Part shown: positions 41,743-50,764 of the stretch, piece after piece
Layout of the letters: each line of letters begins with the position of its first letter
How positions within the stretch are numbered: the stretch's first letter is position 1
Source of the DNA: SIRX01 sp965213905
GTDB lineage: Bacteria > Actinomycetota > Rubrobacteria > Rubrobacterales > Rubrobacteraceae
Assembly (NCBI GenBank): GCA_965213905.1
Contig: OZ243922.1
Coordinates: 2,914,001 to 2,978,000 of the forward strand
Length of the DNA stretch: 64,000 bases
Reading direction: 5' to 3'
Notes under the pieces: model-generated
Databases searched by the model: none
Told to the model about the DNA's origin: nothing
What the model saw: only the letters and a program-made list of their open reading frames with translations
Program-made: the position numbers and the translations under genes

Positions 41743-43178
41743 TGGTAGTGACCGGAGAAACCCTAATCGCGCTCGTCCCGGAGATCCTGGCCGTCGTTTT
41801 CCTGCTGCTCGTGCTAACGGTCGGGGTTACCGTGGAGCGGTCGGCCGGCATTACGGCAGGCCTAGCAGCCCTGGGGGCCCTGGCTGTTTTCGGAAGCTCG
41901 GCGTATTTCATGGCGACCGGGTTCGGGGGCGAGTTCCTCGGGGGCGGCTTCGTGGTGGACGACTTCGCGTTGTTCTTTAAGCTGGTCGTCTCGGGCTCGG
42001 CGTTCTTTGCGGTGCTGGCCGGGGCCCGGTGGTCGGGCGGGACGGGTGACGCGCCGGAGTACATGGGGCTTATCCTCTCGGTCGTGGCCGGTTCGATCCT
42101 GCTGGTTTCGATGCGGGATCTCTTCGGTATATTCCTCGCTATTGAGTTGGCGACGATCCCTTCTTACGCCCTGGTGGCCTTTGACCGGAACCGGCGTGAG
42201 AGTGCCGAAGGGGGGATGAAGTACCTTTTGACGGGCGTCATCGCCTCCTCGGTGCTGCTCTACGGGATAGTTCTGATCTACGGCGTCTCCGGTTCGGCCA
42301 ACCTGACAGACGTGGCGGTGACTTTTACGGGTAGCCTCTCCCCGGTGGCGCTGCTCGGCTTGGTGCTACTGATCTCCGGGTTTGCGTTCAAGGTGTCGGC
42401 GGCCCCGTTCCATTTCTGGACGCCGGACGCCTACCAGGGCGCCCCGACGAGCGCTGCCGCTTTCCTCTCCGTCGCCCCGAAAGCTGCGACCTTCGCCGTT
42501 TTGCTGCGGATACTGCTGGAAGCAATGCCGGAGGCCGCAACGACCTGGACGCCGGTAATGGCGTTTCTCGCGATTCTGACAATGTTTGTCGGCAACCTGT
42601 TCGCGCTGCGCCAGCGCAACGTGCGCCGGATGCTGGCCTACAGCTCGGTGGCGCACTCGGGTTACATCCTGGCGGCGTTCGCGGCGCTCCAGGGGCCGGC
42701 GGTCGCCACGGGCGTGCAGGCGGTAATGATCTACTCCGTCGTCTACGCGGTGATGAACCTCGGGGCGTTCCTGGTTATAGATCTCGTGGGTGAGGACGGC
42801 AAGAACTACAATGGCCTACTCAAAACGCGGCCGGGCGTTGCGGTGAGCATGGGCATCTTTATGGCCGCGCTGGTGGGCCTTCCCCCGCTGTCCGGGTTCT
42901 TCGGAAAAGCCTGGGTAATATTGGCCGGCGCGCAGTCCGGCTCGGTTCTGGTCTACGTGGTCGTCGGGGCCGTGGTCGTCAACAGCGTGCTCTCTGTACC
43001 GTACTACTTCGGGATTATCCGCGACATGCTTTTCGAGGAGCCCACGACGGACACCGCCCGCCCCGGGGGGGTGGGCCCGGTAGAGGTTTCGGTCTTTGTC
43101 CTCGCCGCGGCGACGGCACTGCTGTTTCTGGCTATGGGTCCGCTCTCGGCGCTGGTCGCCGGCGCGGGTCTCGGATAA
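41742..43178 (+). CDS. nuoN: NADH-quinone oxidoreductase subunit N
   Basis: The 478-aa subunit closes the operon. It has FGIFLAIELATIPSYALVAF (conserved Glu), KVSAAPFHFWTPDAYQGAPTSAAAFLSVAPKAATFAVLLRIL, NVRRMLAYSSVAHSGYILAAFAAL and GLPPLSGFFGKAWVI, all typical of NuoN. Followed 13 nt later by an unrelated nucleotidyltransferase gene. Confidence 0.95.
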   Translation: MVVTGETLIALVPEILAVVFLLLVLTVGVTVERSAGITAGLAALGALAVFGSSAYFMATGFGGEFLGGGFVVDDFALFFKLVVSGSAFFAVLAGARWSGGTGDAPEYMGLILSVVAGSILLVSMRDLFGIFLAIELATIPSYALVAFDRNRRESAEGGMKYLLTGVIASSVLLYGIVLIYGVSGSANLTDVAVTFTGSLSPVALLGLVLLISGFAFKVSAAPFHFWTPDAYQGAPTSAAAFLSVAPKAATFAVLLRILLEAMPEAATTWTPVMAFLAILTMFVGNLFALRQRNVRRMLAYSSVAHSGYILAAFAALQGPAVATGVQAVMIYSVVYAVMNLGAFLVIDLVGEDGKNYNGLLKTRPGVAVSMGIFMAALVGLPPLSGFFGKAWVILAGAQSGSVLVYVVVGAVVVNSVLSVPYYFGIIRDMLFEEPTTDTARPGGVGPVEVSVFVLAAATALLFLAMGPLSALVAGAGLG

Positions 43179-43190
43179 GGCGCGGGTCCC

Positions 43191-44291
43191 GTGCAGGCTG
43201 TGATCCTCGTTGGGGGGCAGGGAACGCGGCTCCGTCCGATCACCTACGACATCCCTAAAGCCCTCGTTCCACTGCGGAACCGACCCTTTATAGGGTACAT
43301 GCTGGATTTTCTCCGCTCCGGCGGGCTCGAAGGTGCGGTTCTGTCTCTCGGGTACTTGCCGGACCCGATCCAGGAGTATCTGTCCGGGTGTGACCTGGAA
43401 GGTTTCTCGGTGGATTATGCCGTCGAAGACCGGGCGCTCGGCACGGCCGGCGGCATCAAAAACGCCGAAGAGTACCTCGATGGCGGCCCGATAGTCGTGG
43501 TGAACGGCGACGTGCTCTGTGGTATGGACCTCCGCAAAGCCATAGACCGGCACCAAAGTTCAGACGCCCTGGCCACGATAACGCTAACGAGCGTCGAAGA
43601 CCCCACGGCCTACGGGCTCGTCGAGGTGGACCACGACATGGTCGTTCACCGGTTTACCGAAAAACCGGCCTACGACGAGGTAACCACCAACCTGGTCAAC
43701 GCGGGCGTCTACGTCCTGGAGCCGGAAGTACTAAATATGATCCCGGCGGGCCGCGAAGTATCTATCGAGCGGGAGATCTTCCCGGAGATTCAAGCCCGGG
43801 GAAAGCTAAGGGCGCACGTCTCAAGCTCTTACTGGAAGGACATCGGAACCCCCCGGAGCTACCTGGCCGCCTCCCAGGACGTGCTCTCCGGGGCGGTGGC
43901 CGCCGGTGAAGGTTTCGATTACCTGGACGTTTGCCGGTCAACCCGCATCGGAGACAGCGTCCGGCTGCTGCCGCCGGTGTCCGTCGCGGCCGGGTGCGAG
44001 ATCCAGGACGGCGCAACCATCGGCGGCCGCACCGCCATCGGGCGCGGGTGCCGGATCGGTCGGGCGGCCGTGGTAGAGGGGAGCGTCCTGCTCCCGGGTG
44101 CGGAGGTGGAAGCCGGGGCCGTGGTACGCGGCTCCATCATCGGCCCGGACGCCCGGGTCGGCCAGAATGCCATAGTGCGGGGGCTTTCGTCTTTGGGAGC
44201 GCGTTCGGTCATCGGGGAAGGAAACGTTCTGGACCAGGGAATCCGTATCAACCCGGGGGTCGTCCTCCCGCCCCGCAGCCTCAGCTTCTAG
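43191..44291 (+). CDS. Sugar-phosphate nucleotidyltransferase with left-handed beta-helix
   Basis: The 366-aa protein has the nucleotidyltransferase fold (about 1-235): VILVGGQGTRLRPITYDIPKALVPLRNRPFIGYML (nucleotide loop), VVVNGDVLCGMD (metal Asp), FTEKP and SYWKDIGTPRSY. Then comes a hexapeptide-repeat beta-helix (about 245-360, IGDSVRLLPPVSVAAGCEIQDG...GRTAIGRGCRIGRAAVVEG). It resembles mannose-1-phosphate guanylyltransferases (GDP-mannose synthesis), but glucose-1-phosphate types share this architecture, so the sugar is not assigned. It likely supplies a cell-surface glycan. Confidence 0.85.
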   Translation: MQAVILVGGQGTRLRPITYDIPKALVPLRNRPFIGYMLDFLRSGGLEGAVLSLGYLPDPIQEYLSGCDLEGFSVDYAVEDRALGTAGGIKNAEEYLDGGPIVVVNGDVLCGMDLRKAIDRHQSSDALATITLTSVEDPTAYGLVEVDHDMVVHRFTEKPAYDEVTTNLVNAGVYVLEPEVLNMIPAGREVSIEREIFPEIQARGKLRAHVSSSYWKDIGTPRSYLAASQDVLSGAVAAGEGFDYLDVCRSTRIGDSVRLLPPVSVAAGCEIQDGATIGGRTAIGRGCRIGRAAVVEGSVLLPGAEVEAGAVVRGSIIGPDARVGQNAIVRGLSSLGARSVIGEGNVLDQGIRINPGVVLPPRSLSF

Positions 44292-44317
44292 CACTTCAGC
44301 CAATACGCCGGGTACGG

Positions 44318-44323
44318 TAGAAT
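44318..44323 (+). promoter_or_regulatory. -10 box of a leaderless promoter for the Uma2 gene
   Basis: TAGAAT ends 6 nt before ATG 44330, placing +1 on the start codon. No strong -35 and no Shine-Dalgarno. Confidence 0.5.
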
Positions 44324-44329
44324 GATCAC

Positions 44330-44881
44330 ATGGTCATAGCCCAAAAGCCGGTAACCGCCGAGGAACTGTTCAGAATGCCGAATATGTTCGTCCGGCGCGA
44401 GCTCGTGCGGGGAGAGGTGCGAACGATGGCCCCAGCCGGGAATGTTCACGGAAGAGTAGCGGTCAACCTGACGGTTCCGTTGGGTAGCTATGTCCGGGAA
44501 AACGATCCGGGCTTGGTCTTTGCCGCTGAGACGGGCTTCAAGATAGAAGAAGATCCCGACACGGTACACGCCCCGGACGTGGCTTTCTTACGCCGCGAGC
44601 GTGTAGAAGAGGTTGGAGAAGTAACGGGATATTGGCCCGGCGCCCCGGACCTCACCGTCAGGGTAGTGTCTCCGAACGATCTGTACACCGAGTTGGAAGA
44701 AAAAGCATCCGGTTGGCTCGAAGCCGGAACCCGAATGGTACTGGTCGTAAACCCCCGCAACGAGACTATATCTATCCGGCGGCCCGGCCCCGATATTTCT
44801 CTTCTCGACAAAGATAATGTCCTGGACGGTGGAGGCGTAGTTCCCGGCTGGAGCTTGCCCGTCCGCGACGTATTCGAATAA
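44330..44881 (+). CDS. Uma2 family (DUF820) PD-(D/E)XK nuclease-like protein, altered active site
   Basis: The 183-aa protein has the Uma2 layout: VTAEELFRMP, ELVRGEVRTMAPAGNVHGRV, Asp83 in HAPDVAFL, then PDLTVRVVSPNDLYTELEEKASGWLEAGTRMVLVVNP. Uma2 members are abundant putative endonucleases of unknown role. The normal catalytic Glu (PDL.VEV.SP) is Arg111 here, so activity is doubtful. It appears to have its own leaderless promoter and lies 12 nt before comFC. Confidence 0.82.
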   Translation: MVIAQKPVTAEELFRMPNMFVRRELVRGEVRTMAPAGNVHGRVAVNLTVPLGSYVRENDPGLVFAAETGFKIEEDPDTVHAPDVAFLRRERVEEVGEVTGYWPGAPDLTVRVVSPNDLYTELEEKASGWLEAGTRMVLVVNPRNETISIRRPGPDISLLDKDNVLDGGGVVPGWSLPVRDVFE

Positions 44882-44893
44882 CCCGGGCAACCC

Positions 44894-45571
44894 TTGGAGC
44901 CGTACCGGCAAGCCTTCACGGACCTTTTCTTTCCGCAGCGGTGCGTCGGCTGTTCCCGGAGGGCCAATGATGTTTTGTGCCGCGACTGCTTCGATAGCCT
45001 ACCCCGCGTAGGCCATCCCACCTGCGAGAGGTGTGGAATACCCACGGCTTTCGAGGTGCCCGTGTGTGGCGAGTGCAAGGGAGTGGACTTCGGGTTTGCG
45101 AGTGCGAATGCTCCCTTGAAATACGAGGGGGTGGGCAAGGAGATCGTTCACGCCCTGAAATATCGGGGTTACACCCGCGTGGTTGACCGGCTCATGGTTC
45201 CTCTTATGGAAGAAGGGCTCGGCGGGCTTTTCGACGTGGTCGTACCCGTGCCGTTGCATCGCGCCCGCCGGCGCCGGCGGGGTTTCAACCAGGCGGAACT
45301 AGTCGCCCGGGCGTTGTCCAAAAAGCTAGAGGTTCCTTTTTCGGATAAACTAGAGGCCGTGAGGAGGACCAGAGACCAGGTAAAACTCTCGGCTTCGGAG
45401 CGGCGCGAAAACGTACGGGGAGCTTTCAGGCCGCGGGGAACTATCCGGGGCAGAGTGCTGCTGGTGGACGACGTTTTCACCACCGGAGCCACCCTTAGCG
45501 CGGGCGCCGGTGTCTTGAACAGCGCCGGTGCCGGAGAAGTGCACGCGCTGAGCTTTTGCAGGACTTGTTAA
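44894..45571 (+). CDS. comFC: ComF family phosphoribosyltransferase-like protein
   Basis: The 225-aa product has two N-terminal zinc-finger-like Cys pairs (CVGCSRRANDVLCRDC and CERCGIPTAFEVPVCGEC) and a phosphoribosyltransferase domain (PVPLHRARRRRRGFNQAELVARAL, PRPP loop VLLVDDVFTTGATL). ComFC helps single-stranded DNA handling during natural transformation; homologues occur in non-competent bacteria too. TTG start. hpf follows after 33 nt, and comF-hpf-secA-prfB is the Bacillus-type gene order. Confidence 0.88.
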   Translation: MEPYRQAFTDLFFPQRCVGCSRRANDVLCRDCFDSLPRVGHPTCERCGIPTAFEVPVCGECKGVDFGFASANAPLKYEGVGKEIVHALKYRGYTRVVDRLMVPLMEEGLGGLFDVVVPVPLHRARRRRRGFNQAELVARALSKKLEVPFSDKLEAVRRTRDQVKLSASERRENVRGAFRPRGTIRGRVLLVDDVFTTGATLSAGAGVLNSAGAGEVHALSFCRTC

Positions 45572-45604
45572 CAGGGGGCTGAAAACCGCCACGAAGGAGG
45601 CTGT

Positions 45605-46156
45605 ATGGACGTAGCCGTCAAGGGACGCAACCTTTCGCTGACGGAGGCACTCGAAACTTACGCCCTCGAAAAGGTCGGACGGGTCTCCAAATTCTTCGAC
45701 GAAGAGAACAGTGATTGCCGCGCCGAAGTAGAGCTCACCCACGAGCGCAACCGCGCCGTCGAGGAACCCGAAGTCGCCGAGGCCACGATATTCATTAACG
45801 GAACCGTGATGAAGGCCCGGGAGTCATCCGCCGACATGTACGCTTCTATAGACCGGATGTACGACAAGCTCGAGCGCCAGGTAAAACGTTACCGGGGACG
45901 CCAGGTGGATCGGTGGAAAGGCAAAGATAAAAATGAACCCGTCGAACCGGGCGCGATGCCGGGGGACGAGATAGAGGCTAAAATAGTGCGGACGAAGCAG
46001 TTCCAGATGAAGCCGATGATCCCGGAAGACGCCGCGCTGCAGATGGACCTTTTGGACCACGACTTCTTCGTCTTTACCAGCGCGGCCACAGACGACATAA
46101 ATGTGGTATACCGGCGGCGCGACGGAAACTACGGGCTTATAGAACCCGTAAGATAA
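45605..46156 (+). CDS. hpf: Ribosome hibernation promoting factor, long form
   Basis: The 183-aa protein has an N-terminal S30AE ribosome-binding domain (MDVAVKGRNLSLTEALETYALEKVGRVSKFF, ATIFINGTVMKARESSADMYASIDRMYDKLERQVKRYRGR) and a C-terminal dimerisation domain (IVRTKQFQMKPMIPEDAALQMDLLDHDFFVFTSA, INVVYRRRDGNYGLIEP). The long form pairs 70S ribosomes into inactive 100S dimers in stationary phase. GGAGG precedes ATG 45605. secA is next (15 nt). Confidence 0.95.
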   Translation: MDVAVKGRNLSLTEALETYALEKVGRVSKFFDEENSDCRAEVELTHERNRAVEEPEVAEATIFINGTVMKARESSADMYASIDRMYDKLERQVKRYRGRQVDRWKGKDKNEPVEPGAMPGDEIEAKIVRTKQFQMKPMIPEDAALQMDLLDHDFFVFTSAATDDINVVYRRRDGNYGLIEPVR

Positions 46157-46171
46157 AGAGGTATCCAGACT

Positions 46172-48766
46172 TTGACAAACTTACTGACACGTATCCTGAA
46201 GATCGGCGAGGGCCGGAAAGTAAAGGCCCTGTGGCGGGCCGTGGAAGCCGTCTCGGAGTTGGAGCCCCAGGTCGAGCAACTCTCCGACGAAAAGCTCCGG
46301 GCGATGACCGAAGAGTTTCGGCGGCGGCTCGATGAGGGCGAAACGCTCGAAGACCTTATGAACGAGGCGTTCGCCGTGGTCCGGGAGGCCTCGCGGCGTA
46401 CGCTGGAAATGAGGCCGTTCGACGTCCAGGTAATGGGCGGCATCGTGCTGCACGGGGGTAACATCGCGGAGATGAAGACCGGTGAGGGTAAGACGCTCGC
46501 CGCCACCATGCCCGTGTACCTCAACGCCCTCTCCGGCAAAGGCGTGCACCTCGTGACGGTCAACGACTACCTGGCCCGTCGCGATGCCGAGTGGATGCGG
46601 CCCGTCTACGAGTTTTTGGGGCTTGAAGTCGGCATCATCCAGGACGGCATGAGCTTCGAAGAGCGGAAAGTAGCTTACGGCGCTGACATAACCTACGGCA
46701 CGAACGCCCAATTCGGCTTCGACTACTTGCGGGACAACCTCGCAAACTCCGTGGAGCAACTCGTCCAGCCGGAGCTCAACTACGCCATCGTGGACGAGGT
46801 TGACTCCATCCTCATAGACGAAGCCCGGACCCCGCTAATTATCTCCGGAATGCCGGAGGGCGCCGCGGACGTTTACCACCGCTTTGCCGCCATCGTGCCG
46901 CGCCTCAAGAACGGCGAAGACTACGAGGTAGACGAGAAGAAAAAGCAGGTGGCCCCGACGGAGAGCGGGGTCGAGAAGGTCGAGAAGGCCCTCGGCGTCG
47001 AAAACCTCTACGACGACGTGAACCGCAACCTGGTCAACCACCTGAACCAGGCCCTGCGGGCGCAGACGCTCTACGAGAAAGACGACGAGTATATCGTGCG
47101 CGACGGTCAAGTCTTTATCGTGGACGAGTTCACGGGACGCGTGCTGGAGGGCCGGCGTTATTCGGAGGGGTTGCACCAGGCCATAGAGGCGAAGGAAGGC
47201 GTGGAGATCCGGGAGGAAAACCAGACGGTCGCCACGGTGACTATACAGAACTTCTTCCGGGGCTACGACAAGCTCGCGGGCATGACCGGCACGGCGGCTA
47301 CCGAGGCCGACGAGTTCATGCACATCTACAAGATGGAGGTCGTCTCCGTCCCGACGAACGAGGAGATGGTCCGGGACGACAAAGACGATTTGGTCTATAA
47401 GACCGACAAGGCGAAGCACGCCGCCGTGCTCCAAGACATTATCGGGCGCAACGAGAAGGGCCAGCCGGTTCTCGTCGGCACCACGTCGGTCGAGGTCTCC
47501 GAGCAGCTTTCGGGGTTGCTCAGGCAACGGGGCGTAAAGCATAATGTCCTGAACGCCAAGCAGCACGAGCGCGAGGCGGAGACCATTATCGAGGCCGGGG
47601 AGCCGGGCGCGGTTACTATCGCCACGAACATGGCCGGCCGTGGTACGGACATCAAGCTGGGAGACGGGGTCGCGGAGCGCGGCGGGCTCTACGTTCTCGG
47701 GACCGAGCGGCACGAGTCGCGCCGCATAGACAACCAGCTCCGGGGCCGGTCGGGGCGCCAGGGAGACCCCGGTGAGTCGCGGTTCTACCTCTCGTTCGAG
47801 GATGACTTGTTACGGCTCTTCGGCGGGGAGCGGATGCAGGGCATTATAGACCGGATCGGGCTGGAAGAAGACCAGGCGATAGAGGCCGGTATGATCTCCT
47901 CCTCCGTCCGGCGGGCGCAAGAGCAAGTCGAGAGCCAGAACTTCCAGGCCCGGAAGCGCATCCTGGAGTACGACGACGTGCTGAACAAGCAGCGCGAGGT
48001 GATCTACACGATGCGCCGCGGCATTCTTATGGGCGAGAAGGTGAACACCTGGGCCTTCGTGGAGGACGTGCTCACGAACCTGGTTTCCCAGTTCGTCTCC
48101 GAGAGCGTCTACCCGGAGGAGTGGGACGTGGAGAGCCTCTCCGCCGAGTTGCAGCGTTTCTACCCGTCCGAACTGGACTTCGAGAGCCTGGACATCACGG
48201 AGATGACCAGCGAGCAGGTACGGGAGATGGTCCTGGAAGACGCCCGGGAACGTCTGGAGGAGCGGAAGTCTGCCTGGGACGGGAGGTCGGCGGAGCTTGA
48301 GAAAGCCGGCCTCATCCGGACCGACGGCGCGGACGCATTCGAGGACGCCGAGCGTTACACGCTGCTCTCGATAGTTGACTCGAAGTGGCGGGATCACCTC
48401 TACGACATGGACTACCTGCGTGAGGGTATCGGCTGGCGCGGCTTGGGCCAGCGCGACCCGCTCGTGGAGTACAAGCGTGAGGGCTTCGACCTGTTCGCGG
48501 AGATGGAACTGGGTTTGAAAGAGGACTACGTAACGTACATCTACCGGATAGAAAACGTAGAGGTCCCGGACCAGCAGGAGCTCGAAAACCTCTCTTACAG
48601 CGGCGGCGGCGAAGAACCGAGCCCGCAACCCAAGTCCCCCGCCAAAACAGAGAAGGTTGGCCGCAACGAGCCCTGCCCCTGCGGTTCGGGGAAAAAGTAC
48701 AAAAAATGCGGCCTGATGAACACCACCGAACACCAGCGGCTGGTGGCCGGCAGCCCGACGGCTTAG
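46172..48766 (+). CDS. secA: Preprotein translocase ATPase SecA
   Basis: The 864-aa motor drives unfolded preproteins through SecYEG. It has Walker A MKTGEGKTLAATMPVYL, VHLVTVNDYLARRDAEWM, the DEVD box VDEVDSILIDEARTPLIISG, the preprotein cross-linking domain, NMAGRGTDIKLG and the helical scaffold. It ends in an acidic/Pro linker and the zinc-binding SEC-C motif CPCGSGKKYKKCG, in which the usual final His/Cys is Gly. TTG start at 46172. Confidence 0.96.
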   Translation: MTNLLTRILKIGEGRKVKALWRAVEAVSELEPQVEQLSDEKLRAMTEEFRRRLDEGETLEDLMNEAFAVVREASRRTLEMRPFDVQVMGGIVLHGGNIAEMKTGEGKTLAATMPVYLNALSGKGVHLVTVNDYLARRDAEWMRPVYEFLGLEVGIIQDGMSFEERKVAYGADITYGTNAQFGFDYLRDNLANSVEQLVQPELNYAIVDEVDSILIDEARTPLIISGMPEGAADVYHRFAAIVPRLKNGEDYEVDEKKKQVAPTESGVEKVEKALGVENLYDDVNRNLVNHLNQALRAQTLYEKDDEYIVRDGQVFIVDEFTGRVLEGRRYSEGLHQAIEAKEGVEIREENQTVATVTIQNFFRGYDKLAGMTGTAATEADEFMHIYKMEVVSVPTNEEMVRDDKDDLVYKTDKAKHAAVLQDIIGRNEKGQPVLVGTTSVEVSEQLSGLLRQRGVKHNVLNAKQHEREAETIIEAGEPGAVTIATNMAGRGTDIKLGDGVAERGGLYVLGTERHESRRIDNQLRGRSGRQGDPGESRFYLSFEDDLLRLFGGERMQGIIDRIGLEEDQAIEAGMISSSVRRAQEQVESQNFQARKRILEYDDVLNKQREVIYTMRRGILMGEKVNTWAFVEDVLTNLVSQFVSESVYPEEWDVESLSAELQRFYPSELDFESLDITEMTSEQVREMVLEDARERLEERKSAWDGRSAELEKAGLIRTDGADAFEDAERYTLLSIVDSKWRDHLYDMDYLREGIGWRGLGQRDPLVEYKREGFDLFAEMELGLKEDYVTYIYRIENVEVPDQQELENLSYSGGGEEPSPQPKSPAKTEKVGRNEPCPCGSGKKYKKCGLMNTTEHQRLVAGSPTA

Positions 48767-48776
48767 GCCGGATAGC

Positions 48777-49880
48777 GTGACCGAGCTAAACGAGAAAACC
48801 ACGGAGTTAGAAGAACGGCTCTCCGAACTCGAAACTTTCTTCGAGTTGGAAGAGTTGCGCGGGCGCGCGGAAAAGTTAACCGAGGAGATGAGCCGGCCCG
48901 GTTTCTGGGATGACCCGGATACGGCGAAAAACGTGTCGGCCCGGTTTTCGCGGGTCGAAGGCCGGTTGAAGCTTCTGGAAGAACTCCGGACGCGCCTCTC
49001 CGACTCCGGCGAGTTGCTGGAGATCGCGGAGGACGACGAAGAGCTACTCCTTGAGGTAGAGCAGGAGTTGCGGGGTGTGGAGAGCGTCTTGGAGGAGCAG
49101 GAAGTGGCGAGGATGTTCTCCGGCGAGTACGATGACGGGCCGGCGATCCTCACCATAAACCCCGGCGCGGGTGGCGTTGACTCCCAAGACTGGGCGGAGA
49201 TGCTCTCCCGGATGTACCGGCGGTGGACCGAGCGCCGGGGCTTCGGGCTCGAAGTTATCGAGATCACCGAGGGCGAAGAGGCCGGGATAAAAAGCGCGAC
49301 CTTCAGCGTGGACGGCGAGTATGCCTTCGGTCTGCTGTCGGCGGAGCGGGGGGTGCACCGGCTGGTCAGGATCAGCCCCTTCGACGCCGGGGGCCGGCGG
49401 CACACGAGCTTCGCGTCGGTGGCGGTGGCCCCCGTGGTGGACGACGCCGTAGAGGTCGAGGTGGACGAGAAGGATCTAAAGGTGGACACTTACCGGGCTT
49501 CGGGGGCTGGTGGGCAACACGTAAACAAGACCGACTCGGCGGTCCGGATCACGCACCAACCGAGCGGGATTGTGGTGCAGTGCCAGAACGAGCGGAGCCA
49601 GCACCAGAACCGGGAGGTGGCGATGAAAATACTCCGGGCCCGCTTGTTCGAGCTTCAGCGTGAGAAGCGGGAGCAGGAGATCGCCGCCCAGAGCGGCGAG
49701 AAGGCAAACATAGAGTGGGGCTCCCAGATCCGCTCCTACGTCCTCCACCCCTACAAACTCGCCAAAGACCTCCGCACCGGCAAGCAGACCGGGGACGTAG
49801 ACCGGGTCCTTGACGGAAAGATCGACCGCTTTATCTACGCTTACCTGAAAGACCGGGCTTCCGCGCAAGGTTCTGCATAG
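48777..49880 (+). CDS. prfB: Peptide chain release factor 2
   Basis: The 367-aa factor recognises UAA/UGA. It has the SPF codon motif in RISPFDAGGRRHTSFAS and the catalytic GGQ in RASGAGGQHVNKTDSAVRI. The reading frame is continuous from GTG 48777; the in-frame UGA and +1 programmed frameshift that regulate RF2 in many bacteria are absent. secA-prfB-ftsEX order is a Gram-positive arrangement. PrmC at 15839 would methylate its Gln. Confidence 0.95.
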   Translation: MTELNEKTTELEERLSELETFFELEELRGRAEKLTEEMSRPGFWDDPDTAKNVSARFSRVEGRLKLLEELRTRLSDSGELLEIAEDDEELLLEVEQELRGVESVLEEQEVARMFSGEYDDGPAILTINPGAGGVDSQDWAEMLSRMYRRWTERRGFGLEVIEITEGEEAGIKSATFSVDGEYAFGLLSAERGVHRLVRISPFDAGGRRHTSFASVAVAPVVDDAVEVEVDEKDLKVDTYRASGAGGQHVNKTDSAVRITHQPSGIVVQCQNERSQHQNREVAMKILRARLFELQREKREQEIAAQSGEKANIEWGSQIRSYVLHPYKLAKDLRTGKQTGDVDRVLDGKIDRFIYAYLKDRASAQGSA

Positions 49881-49958
49881 CATTTTGCCGCGACGATTCG
49901 AAGACCCCAGCAAAAAGGTCTAGGAATTTTATCTTCTAAAAAACTTCTGTTAGCGGGT

Positions 49959-50666
49959 TTGTCGGGTCTGACGGTTTTCGTAGTCGTAGTCCTGGTCGGC
50001 ACCTATACTTTTTTGCCGCCCGTGTTGGGCAGCCTTCTCGCGCGGAGCGTCCAGGGGCAGATGGAGCTACAGTCCGCGCCCGAGGTAAACCTGGAGAGCG
50101 AGCCGCCGCCGAGCATGTTGGCCGGCCGGGTCGAGGAGGGCCGGATCTCTTTGCAGGACACGGACTTGGGGGGGATAAAACCTCGCCGGGTGACGATAGA
50201 CCTAGACGCGTTCGACCTGAACGTCGCCGAAAGTATGCGTAGCGGCGAACTCGCCAGCGAACAGCCCTTATCCGGAATGCTCAGGATGGAAGTTACGGAG
50301 AAAGAAGTAACGAGGGTTGCCGCCGAAACTGCGGAAGACATATCTATAGAAAATGTAGACCTGGAGAAAAATCGGGTGACCGTGGAAACCAGCGCGCAAG
50401 TCTTCGGCTTCGAGGTTCCGGTGGACGTGCAGGGGGGACTCGAAGTCAGAGGACAGAACCTGGTCTTCGTGCCGCGGCGGGTGGCCGCGTTTGGCGTGAA
50501 CCTACTTGAGAGGGCCTCAGACGAGTTGCTCTCTCAAACGGACTTCAGCTATCCGCTCGGAGACCTGCCCTACGACGCCGAGGTAAACGAGGTGCAGGTC
50601 GAAAAAGATCACCTCGTCGTGTCCGGCCGGTTGGAGAACATACCGCTCGGTAGCCAAAATGGTTGA
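49959..50666 (+). CDS. DUF2993 (LmeA-like) membrane-anchored protein
   Basis: The 235-aa product has an N-terminal hydrophobic helix (MSGLTVFVVVVLVGTYTFLPPVL) and an extracytoplasmic domain with the DUF2993 pattern (VEEGRISLQDTDLGGIKPRRVTIDLDAFDL, LRMEVTEKEVTRV, DVQGGLEVRGQNLVF, LPYDAEVNEVQVEKDHLVVSG). Mycobacterial LmeA in this family aids lipomannan maturation, but most members are unassigned. TTG 49959 is the first standard start. The frame is open further upstream without ATG/GTG/TTG, and there is no good Shine-Dalgarno, so the true N-terminus is uncertain. Confidence 0.72.
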   Translation: MSGLTVFVVVVLVGTYTFLPPVLGSLLARSVQGQMELQSAPEVNLESEPPPSMLAGRVEEGRISLQDTDLGGIKPRRVTIDLDAFDLNVAESMRSGELASEQPLSGMLRMEVTEKEVTRVAAETAEDISIENVDLEKNRVTVETSAQVFGFEVPVDVQGGLEVRGQNLVFVPRRVAAFGVNLLERASDELLSQTDFSYPLGDLPYDAEVNEVQVEKDHLVVSGRLENIPLGSQNG

Positions 50667-50764
50667 TAAAGCGCCGGTTTGCTGCTATCTTCTGCGCTGG
50701 TCGTGGTTCCTGGAGGGGGATTTCGGACAACGTTTGGGGATCCAGGCTCACGTTTGGAGAAACG

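Noticed and set aside
48777..49880. Programmed +1 frameshift in prfB
   Set aside because: The frame is continuous from GTG to stop with no in-frame UGA or CTTTGA slip site, so RF2 is not autoregulated this way here.
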